NCBI GenBank assembly: GCA_025455465.1
Contig: JALOMI010000004.1
Span: forward strand, 1-46,516
Length of the DNA: 46,516 nucleotides
Reading direction: 5' to 3'
Source of the DNA: Cyclobacteriaceae bacterium
GTDB lineage: Bacteria > Bacteroidota > Bacteroidia > Cytophagales > Cyclobacteriaceae
Each line of letters opens with the position of its first letter. Position 1 is the stretch's first letter. The translations under genes were made by a program, and so were the position numbers. The notes under the pieces are model-generated. The model searched no databases, had not been told where the DNA came from, and worked only from the letters and a program-made list of their open reading frames with translations. Positions 27,687 through 35,123 of this stretch are shown here, one piece after another.

Positions 27687-30101
27687 ATGATCAACAAGTG
27701 GATTCTTCGCATCGTGGTGGCACTGGCATTGTTCATTCTGGCTGCTGTTGTTGTTTATTTTATATACCTGCGGCCACAGCCGCTGCCGATTTCTGATGAG
27801 GATCGTGCTGCACTAACGCTGATGCCTTTGCCGGCTACACTGAACCTTTCCGGTTCTGAATTTCCGTTGCGTGAAAACTTCGGGCTTATCATTGAAGGAC
27901 CGGAGGATGACATTGTACTGGAAGCTACGCTGCGGTTGAAAAACAAGCTGGCACAGCGTACCAATAGGTTATACCTCGAAGATGGCAAAGACCTGGTCAT
28001 CCGCTTTGACTCAGCCACATTCGCAGTGCAACCGGTTTACACGAATGAATCGTACAAACTAACCATTACACAAAGGGGTATTCAGTTGGAAGCCGTTTCC
28101 GGATACGGTGTTCTTCGCGGTCTCGAGACACTGTTGCAGTTGCTGAAGGAGACACCGCAGGGATTTGCCTGGCCTACAGCAGTGATACAGGATGAACCAC
28201 GCTATCCCTGGCGCGGGCTGATGATTGATGTCTGCCGGCACTGGATTCCGAAAGAAGTTATTCTGCGAAATCTCGATGCGATGGCGGCTGTCAAAATGAA
28301 TGTACTGCACTGGCATCTCAGCGAATACCAGGCGTTTCGGGTGGAGTCAAAAGTATTTCCGCGCCTGCATGAATTGGGTTCCGATGGAAATTATTATTCG
28401 CAGGATGATGTACGCGAAGTGGTGGCATACGCCCGCCTGCGCGGCATTCGGGTGGTGCCCGAATTCGATATGCCGGGGCACACCAGCAGTTTCCTGGTGG
28501 GCTATCCGGAACTGGCCGCAGCCCCAGGACCATATCAGCTCGAGAAGGGATTTGGTGTATTCACCCCCGTGATGGATCCCACCCGCGAGGAGGTTTATGA
28601 TTTTATCGACCGGTTTATCGGTGAGATGGTTACCCTGTTTCCCGATCCGTTTTTTCACATCGGTGGTGATGAAGTCAATTTTGCAGATTGGGACAACAAT
28701 CCCGCCATTCAGCAGTTCATGAATGAAAATCAGATCGCCAACAACCATGATCTGCAGGCCTATTTCAACCAGCGCCTGGAAAAAATTTTACAGAAACATC
28801 AGAAGAAAATGGCCGGATGGGATGAAATCCTCAATCCAAACCTGGGCAAGGACATTGTGGTGCAAAGCTGGCGTTCGCATAAATCTTTGTTTGAAGCGGT
28901 ACAGCAGGGCAGAAAGGCAATACTGTCGGCCGGATATTACCTCGATCACAAACTACCGGCATCAAGGCATTATGCAGTTGATCCGGAAGTGATGCCCGGT
29001 GCTGTATCGATTGAACCGGATTCGCTGCACTGGCAACAATATGATCTCACCATCAAGATCACTGATAATGAAATTAAGACCACAATGGTTCTCTTTGGGG
29101 AATCGGATGACCTGCGCGGTTTATTTTACATGATGGATAATGCCACCTCGTTTGAAAAGGCAGAACGGGAAGGTGAAGCATTACGCTTCTCATTCATGTC
29201 TGAATTTGGAACCATTAAATTCAATGCCACACTTGCCGGAGATTCCATTCACGGCAAAATGTCGTTGGGTTTACTTGGTTTTCCGTTCTCCGGAGTACGC
29301 AGTGGAGGGAATGATGTGACAGGAACAAAGCCACCGCACGTAGAACAAATCAAACCGCTCACTGCTGATGACCGCGCCCGTATTTTAGGTGGAGAAGCAG
29401 CGATGTGGACCGAAGTAGTTTCTGCTGCCAATATTGATTCCCGAATCTGGCCGCGCACGGCTGCCATGGCAGAAAAATGGTGGTCTCCGGCTGTGCTGAC
29501 AAACAACATCCGTGATATGTACCGAAGACTGGAAGCAGTATCCGGTTATCTTGAAACACTAGGGTTGACACACCGCAGCGGACAAACTGCATTGATACAG
29601 GATCTGGCGATAGGAAAAGATGCACGCCCGGCAGAAGTGCTGGTGAACGTGTTAGAGGAAGTAAAGTATTATGAACGGCTGATGATGAACCTCACTGCAG
29701 AGACCCCGCTTAATGAAGTGGTGGACGCTGCCGCACCTGAAAGCATGTTTGCCTTGCAATTTGATTTTATGGTAGATGACTTCCTGGCCGATCCTCAACA
29801 CCTCAAAGAGACAGAACGCATACGAGACATGCTTCAACAATGGCGTACAAATCATGAAACGTTTTCTGCAGCAGCCCGGGGAAATAGCCGGCTGGAGAAA
29901 ATATTGCCGTTAAGTGAAGCCCTGGCTCAACTGGCAGAAGCAGCATTGATAGCAATGGATTATCATGCCGGGAAGTCGCTGACGGATTCACAGAAAAGTC
30001 AACTGAACGAAGCCAGCGTGCTGGTTGTAAATCATCATGCCTCAGTGCTGCTGGCTGTTGAAAGTCCGTTGAAAAAACTGATCAGTTCAGCTCTGCGCTG
30101 A
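27687..30101 (+). CDS. Beta-N-acetylhexosaminidase, GH20
   Basis: 804 aa; N-terminal TM/signal; YPWRGLMIDVCRHWIP, PEFDMPGHTSSFL, FFHIGGDEVNFADWDNN (catalytic D-E), ILGGEAAMWTE. Confidence 0.93.
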   Translation: MINKWILRIVVALALFILAAVVVYFIYLRPQPLPISDEDRAALTLMPLPATLNLSGSEFPLRENFGLIIEGPEDDIVLEATLRLKNKLAQRTNRLYLEDGKDLVIRFDSATFAVQPVYTNESYKLTITQRGIQLEAVSGYGVLRGLETLLQLLKETPQGFAWPTAVIQDEPRYPWRGLMIDVCRHWIPKEVILRNLDAMAAVKMNVLHWHLSEYQAFRVESKVFPRLHELGSDGNYYSQDDVREVVAYARLRGIRVVPEFDMPGHTSSFLVGYPELAAAPGPYQLEKGFGVFTPVMDPTREEVYDFIDRFIGEMVTLFPDPFFHIGGDEVNFADWDNNPAIQQFMNENQIANNHDLQAYFNQRLEKILQKHQKKMAGWDEILNPNLGKDIVVQSWRSHKSLFEAVQQGRKAILSAGYYLDHKLPASRHYAVDPEVMPGAVSIEPDSLHWQQYDLTIKITDNEIKTTMVLFGESDDLRGLFYMMDNATSFEKAEREGEALRFSFMSEFGTIKFNATLAGDSIHGKMSLGLLGFPFSGVRSGGNDVTGTKPPHVEQIKPLTADDRARILGGEAAMWTEVVSAANIDSRIWPRTAAMAEKWWSPAVLTNNIRDMYRRLEAVSGYLETLGLTHRSGQTALIQDLAIGKDARPAEVLVNVLEEVKYYERLMMNLTAETPLNEVVDAAAPESMFALQFDFMVDDFLADPQHLKETERIRDMLQQWRTNHETFSAAARGNSRLEKILPLSEALAQLAEAALIAMDYHAGKSLTDSQKSQLNEASVLVVNHHASVLLAVESPLKKLISSALR

Positions 30102-30148
30102 GGCTGTACTGTGCACATCGGGCAAGCGGTTGAGTCCGCAGGAAATGA

Positions 30149-30922
30149 TCAGTCGGTTGTTTTGGTTGCCGGAATATTCAGGTTCCACTCATATACCTGC
30201 TCGGCAATAGTGGTCAGCAGTGACGGATTCTTTTCAAGCACATTGCCGATAACGATCAGGTCGGCTCCGGCCTGAAGTGCAGCCTTTGCCTTATCGGCAG
30301 TATCAATGCCTCCACCTACCATCAAGGGTACACGTAATGCTTTTCGTACCGTACTGATCATCCGCGGATTGATCGGCTGCTCGGCCCCGCTTCCCGCATC
30401 GAGGTACATGAGTTGAAGCCCCAGCATTTCACCGGCCATGGCGGTGCAGGCAGCGAGGGAATATTTATCATCGGGAATCGGTGTGGTGTTGCTGATGTAG
30501 GCTACTGAAGTGATACGCCCGGAATTCACCAATAGGTAACCGGTAGGTAATACCTCCAGTCTGGTGTTTCGGATAATCGGGGCAGCGACTACGTGCTGAC
30601 CAATCAGCAGCTCCGGGTTGCGTCCGGATATAAGCGATAAAAAAAGGATGCCATCGGCAGCCGGGTCAATCTGCATGGTATTTCCCGGAAAAAGAATAAC
30701 GGGGATGCTCACCGTATCTTTGATGACGCGCACAATACCCGATAAATTGGTGGTGGTTACCAGGCTTCCGCCTATGAAAAAATAATCCACGCAGTTTTCA
30801 CTGGCCAGGTTCAGCAATTGATGGAGTTGTGCCGGCTCGGTAACCTTATCGGGGTCGATAAGTACAGCAATTCCTTTACGTCCCTGCGCAGCCTGTTGCT
30901 GTAGATTACTTAGTATGCTCAT
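30149..30922 (-). CDS. Geranylgeranylglyceryl/heptaprenylglyceryl phosphate synthase (GGGPS/PcrB family)
   Basis: ORF 30149..30958, start probably ATG 30922. AVLIDPDKV, DYFFIGGSLVTTTN, VILFPGNTMQID, GYLLVNSG, YLDAGSGAEQPIN, PLMVGGGIDTADKAKAALQAGADLIVIGN. Confidence 0.9.
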   Translation of the reverse strand: MSILSNLQQQAAQGRKGIAVLIDPDKVTEPAQLHQLLNLASENCVDYFFIGGSLVTTTNLSGIVRVIKDTVSIPVILFPGNTMQIDPAADGILFLSLISGRNPELLIGQHVVAAPIIRNTRLEVLPTGYLLVNSGRITSVAYISNTTPIPDDKYSLAACTAMAGEMLGLQLMYLDAGSGAEQPINPRMISTVRKALRVPLMVGGGIDTADKAKAALQAGADLIVIGNVLEKNPSLLTTIAEQVYEWNLNIPATKTTD

Positions 30923-31331
30923 CCGATTGGCGTTGTACCCGTTCTTCCAGGTATTCAATTAGTTTTTCCTTGGCGAGGTTCAACAGAACGACACTGGCTT
31001 GTGTAGCCAGAGCGGCACCAATTTTGGTAACAGCCTCCATTACAGGATTGTCCCGGTCATCCGAATCATCTTCCTGGTCGCTGATGACCGATTCATTTTT
31101 ACGGACATGCGCCTTTGTTTTATTTTTCTTTTTACGCGACCCGGTTACTCCTCTTACGAGAAGATATGTCAGGGCGAGTGCACCGCCCACCAGCAACGCG
31201 TTGGTGATTATTTTTTCGGTGCGTTCCGTTAATTGCTGAACGTCACTTTGCAGTTCTTCACGCTGCTGTGCTGCTTTCCTCAGCAGCTGGCTTTTTATGG
31301 GGTCGTCCGTTTCCGGTATCATGATGGTCAT
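30906..31331 (-). CDS. Hypothetical small membrane protein with coiled-coil/basic linker
   Basis: 141 aa; one TM (IITNALLVGGALALTYLLVRG), basic KKKNKTK linker; overlaps both neighbours in an apparent operon. Confidence 0.6.
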   Translation of the reverse strand: MTIMIPETDDPIKSQLLRKAAQQREELQSDVQQLTERTEKIITNALLVGGALALTYLLVRGVTGSRKKKNKTKAHVRKNESVISDQEDDSDDRDNPVMEAVTKIGAALATQASVVLLNLAKEKLIEYLEERVQRQSDEHTK

Positions 31332-31677
31332 GTTTGTGGAGTATTTTTTTTATTCCGGCTTCCAGCGAAGTACTGAGGGAGGCACGGAAAACATAGAACA
31401 CCAGGGCAAGTAATAGGTATAATCCTGCTACGATGGCAAATCCCTCGAATATGCCCACCTTTTCCGATAAATAGTAAGCCAGTGAAAAACTGAGGAGTAG
31501 AATGAACAGGGTAAAACATACTGTAATGACCACGATTACTGTCATTTTAGCGGTGGCGCGGGCAAGGTCATCTTTCAGCTCGTATTTAAACAGCTCAAGC
31601 CGGGTTTCGATGTATTCATTTACATGATTGAATACCCCCTCCAGCTTAAAGAATTTTAATAGTGTTTCTTTGATCAT
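31258..31677 (-). CDS. Phage-holin-superfamily (DUF1469/YqjE-like) membrane protein
   Basis: ORF 31258..31689, start probably MIKETLL (31677). ETRLELFKYELKDDLARATAKMTVIVVITVCFTLFILLLSFSLAYYLSEKVG; two TM hairpins. Confidence 0.65.
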   Translation of the reverse strand: MIKETLLKFFKLEGVFNHVNEYIETRLELFKYELKDDLARATAKMTVIVVITVCFTLFILLLSFSLAYYLSEKVGIFEGFAIVAGLYLLLALVFYVFRASLSTSLEAGIKKILHKHDHHDTGNGRPHKKPAAEESSTAA

Positions 31678-31737
31678 GGCGTACAGCACAATATACTAGG
31701 CAAAGGTCGCAAATAGAACGCAACCGTTAAAAGATTG

Positions 31738-33345
31738 TTATTTGCGCTCGAAACTTAAGATTTCGCGGGTTTCAACCAGTTTTTTCCCTTCCCAGCGCTC
31801 CATGGCCAATACCACCGGATACCGGGCGCTGACATAGACCTTACTGTAAGCGGAATCCGGAGCGTTGTAATACTGCTGGGAGTAAACATAGACTGAGTCG
31901 AATACCAGGTCTGAAGCATTTGCGTAGGTTTTCAGTATATCCTGCACACACAATTTGTATTTCCCTTCCCGGTTTTCTCCGTCAAAACAAAATCCCGGTT
32001 CATTAAAAGGAATCATCTCCTTGTTGACAAAGAGCACTTTGTTCTTTTTATAAACTGGCAGGATTTCATCCGGTTCATTTGTGTTTCGTCTGTAGATCAG
32101 CCACTCGCCTGTGAAGTTATTCAGTTGCTGTTTGGAGATGATCCGGTAGGTGGAGGTTTGCTGTTGAATAGGGTTGGTGATCCGGTAAGTAATTTCAATC
32201 ACCTCGGTGGCATCGCGGTTCAGGTATATAAGGGAGAATGGCAGGAAGAAGAAAATTACCAGCATATAAACAATACCGGTCAATCGATAACGGATCGTAA
32301 GCCGGCCAATACCATTCGCCAACGCAATGGGCAGGTTACGCAGGAATGGAATCGGAAAGAAGATCAGGACACCAATCAAATTAAAGAGAAAGTGGGCAAC
32401 GGCAATACTGATGGCATTTACGGATCCGGAGTTGAAAAAGGCTGCGATGAACGCGGTAATGGTGGTGCCGATGTTGGCACCCATAATGAACGGGGCTGCT
32501 TTACGAAGCAGTACAATCTTCTGTGCTACCAGTGGTACCACTACGGAACTGGTAATTGTGCTGGAACGGATAGCGGCCGTGGTCAGCACGCCCCATAAAA
32601 ACGAGCCAGGCATGCTGCGAAAAAAGAACCTGCTGAAGTTCTGCGGCTGATTGGCCAGCAGCAGGCCGGAAATAATGCGTCTGAAAAGTAGAATAGAGCC
32701 GAAGAGCAAGGCAAACGAGATGATGGCCAGAAGAAAGCCTCCGGGTATCAGGTTGATCAGAAAATCAATAACCGGAGTGAAACCTGACCAGATGGGCTTG
32801 GTGGCTGCGCTGCTAACCGGCTTACTGATGGTAAGAAAATTTTCAGTGATGTAGAGTGCGAAATTCGAAAGAAGGCCAAAGTAATACTCCAATGGAAACA
32901 AAATAATCACGGTGAGAATGTTGAACATATCGTGATAGGTGCCGGCTGCCACGGCTCGTCTGAATTCTTTCTTCTTGTTAATGAAACCTAATGAAACGAT
33001 GGTACTGGTAATGGTGGTGCCGATATTGGCGCCCATGATAATGGGTATGGCGCTGTCAAGAGAGATCGCACCGGAAGCGACCAGGGCAACGACCAAACTG
33101 GTAACTGTAGAACTGCTTTGGATCATGGCAGTGATCAGCAAGCCAATAAATAGGCCTGTGAATGGATTCGATGTAGCCAATAAAATGGTTTCCGCTGCCG
33201 TCTTACCCAGCAACTGAACCGAAGAGATCATCAGGTCAAGCGCAAAAACAAACAGCACCAGGGAGCCGATGATATATAGCGTTTTTTTAACCCGGCTCCA
33301 GAGCAAGGCAGGATTCGGAGCGGCAGATGGTGTGTTAGTTTCCAA
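31738..33345 (-). CDS. Na+/phosphate cotransporter (Na/Pi, NptA-like) family with atypical C-terminal domain
   Basis: 535 aa; inverted repeats LLITAMIQSSSTVTSLVVALVASG...IPIIMGANIGTTIT and LTTAAIRSSTITSSVVVPLVA...PFIMGANIGTTITAF. Confidence 0.9.
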   Translation of the reverse strand: METNTPSAAPNPALLWSRVKKTLYIIGSLVLFVFALDLMISSVQLLGKTAAETILLATSNPFTGLFIGLLITAMIQSSSTVTSLVVALVASGAISLDSAIPIIMGANIGTTITSTIVSLGFINKKKEFRRAVAAGTYHDMFNILTVIILFPLEYYFGLLSNFALYITENFLTISKPVSSAATKPIWSGFTPVIDFLINLIPGGFLLAIISFALLFGSILLFRRIISGLLLANQPQNFSRFFFRSMPGSFLWGVLTTAAIRSSTITSSVVVPLVAQKIVLLRKAAPFIMGANIGTTITAFIAAFFNSGSVNAISIAVAHFLFNLIGVLIFFPIPFLRNLPIALANGIGRLTIRYRLTGIVYMLVIFFFLPFSLIYLNRDATEVIEITYRITNPIQQQTSTYRIISKQQLNNFTGEWLIYRRNTNEPDEILPVYKKNKVLFVNKEMIPFNEPGFCFDGENREGKYKLCVQDILKTYANASDLVFDSVYVYSQQYYNAPDSAYSKVYVSARYPVVLAMERWEGKKLVETREILSFERK

Positions 33346-33378
33346 GCACAGTAATATTCAGCATTACGGATATCATTT

Positions 33379-34515
33379 TCAACTATGCTGAACAGGTAAA
33401 GACTCCAATTCGTGTATTGCTATCCAGGCCATAAGTCCCGGGCCAATTTCAAGGGCATCTTCGTCAATATCGAAAGCAGGTGTGTGAAGGTAGGCGGTAA
33501 TGCCTTTTTCTTCGTTACGAGTGCCCAGTCGGTAGAAGGATGCCGGAATAACCTGCGAATAGTATGCAAAGTCTTCCGAGCCAAGGCTCAGGTCAAGTTC
33601 AATTACATTCTCCTTGCCTACATAGGCTTCTGCCGCTTCACGGATTCGTTTCGTTACTGCCGGATCATTTTGCAGGTAAGGATAGCCGTTGGATATCTCC
33701 ACCTCACAGCGTCCACCCATGCCTTCAGCAATCTGTTTCGCCATTTTCGTGATGCGGGCCAAACCTTCCCTGCGCCATTCTTCATTCATGGCGCGGAAGG
33801 TGCCGGCAATTTTTACTTCATCCGGAATGATGTTGGTAGCACCATCTGCGGTGATTTTACCAAATGTCAGTACAGTAGGTTGTTTGGGTGATGCATTGCG
33901 GCTGATGATCTGTTGCAGCGCGATGATTAGGTGTGAGGCAATCACCACCGGGTCGATGGTAAGGTCTGGAGCAGCGCCATGCCCACCTTTACCGATTACT
34001 CTCAGATAAATTTCATCGCTGCTGGCCATATACATGCCTTCGCGAAAGCCCACCTTGCCCACAGGCAAAAGCGGAAAAACATGCTGACCGACAATGGATG
34101 ACGGCACCGGATTTTGCAGTACACCGGCATCGATCATGAAGGAAGCTCCACCCGGATTTTTTTCTTCACCGGGTTGAAAAATCAGCCGCACTGTTCCTTC
34201 GAATTCATCTTTTAGTTCATGAAGAATAAAGGCAGTTCCCAGCAGGGATGCCGTGTGGGCATCATGACCACAGGCGTGCATTACTCCAGCGTTGATGGAT
34301 CGGTAAGGGACATCGTTTATTTCCTGGATGGGTAGGGCATCCATATCCGCACGCAAGGCGATGAGCTTGCTGTCCGGATTTTTTCCTTTTATGGTAGCTA
34401 CTACACCGGTTTCCTGGTAGGAAAGTTCCGGGTGGGCGTGAAGATGCCTGCGCATCGCAATCACCTGTCGGGCATGCTGTGCGGACAGGAATTTGATCTT
34501 TTCGAGCCGGTTCAT
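33379..34515 (-). CDS. M20-family metallopeptidase / amidohydrolase (N-acyl-L-amino acid amidohydrolase-like), apparent internal deletion
   Basis: 378 aa; RRHLHAHPELSYQE, ALRADMDALPIQ, MHACGHDAHTASLLG, LIFQPGEEKNPGGA, GSEDFAYYSQV. Confidence 0.9.
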   Translation of the reverse strand: MNRLEKIKFLSAQHARQVIAMRRHLHAHPELSYQETGVVATIKGKNPDSKLIALRADMDALPIQEINDVPYRSINAGVMHACGHDAHTASLLGTAFILHELKDEFEGTVRLIFQPGEEKNPGGASFMIDAGVLQNPVPSSIVGQHVFPLLPVGKVGFREGMYMASSDEIYLRVIGKGGHGAAPDLTIDPVVIASHLIIALQQIISRNASPKQPTVLTFGKITADGATNIIPDEVKIAGTFRAMNEEWRREGLARITKMAKQIAEGMGGRCEVEISNGYPYLQNDPAVTKRIREAAEAYVGKENVIELDLSLGSEDFAYYSQVIPASFYRLGTRNEEKGITAYLHTPAFDIDEDALEIGPGLMAWIAIHELESLPVQHS

Positions 34516-34598
34516 GGATCAAAAGTACAACACGAAGGGATAACCGCGTGAGTTGTACCAGTGGTTCTGGATTATTTAATAATCCGGTAATCAGCCGG

Positions 34599-35123
34599 CT
34601 ATTGGCCGATCTGTATACGGTCCGGTACGATGATGGCTGCAGGAAAATATTTTTTTACCTGCTGAAAATCCTTCTGCGCTTCCAGTTGGGTGAAATAACG
34701 CCCAACTTTTACACGAAAGTTGGGCTGGTTGTATTGCACATCGGCTTCCAGTTTGGGCAGGTAGAGCAGCAGGTCTTTTTTGATGTTTAGCGCTTCTTCC
34801 CGCTTTAAACCGGAATAAACCTGAATGGTGTAGCCGTCAAGGAACCGCCTGGTCAGGTTGATGCGGTCAATGCTGTCAAGCACGGCATCCACCTGTTTAT
34901 TGATGGCATGCGTTGGTTCGGTATAGGTACGAACATCGCGCTTCACATTTTCTTCCTGTGAAACGGGTTCTTTATTTACCGGACTGATGGGCGGCCGCGT
35001 AGTGCTCAGGTCTTCCTGGTAGCGGCTGCCGTCAGATGCCGAAGCCCTTGTTTTTTGAGGGGGTTGACAGCCCGCACCAACCAGTAAGCCAAGACATCCT
35101 ATAAGAAGCAGTATGCGTAACAT
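34599..35123 (-). CDS. SPOR-domain lipoprotein
   Basis: Lipobox-like LLVGAGC near the N-terminus; C-terminal DGYTIQVYSGLKREEALNIKKDL...NFRVKVGRYFTQLEAQKDFQQVKKYFPAAIIVPDRI. ATG at 35123 overlaps the secA stop by 1 nt (TGATG). Confidence 0.8.
   Translation of the reverse strand: MLRILLLIGCLGLLVGAGCQPPQKTRASASDGSRYQEDLSTTRPPISPVNKEPVSQEENVKRDVRTYTEPTHAINKQVDAVLDSIDRINLTRRFLDGYTIQVYSGLKREEALNIKKDLLLYLPKLEADVQYNQPNFRVKVGRYFTQLEAQKDFQQVKKYFPAAIIVPDRIQIGQ

Noticed and set aside
34569-34585. GGATTATTTAATAATCC hairpin after the SPOR gene
   Set aside because: AT-rich short stem without a T-run; could be chance
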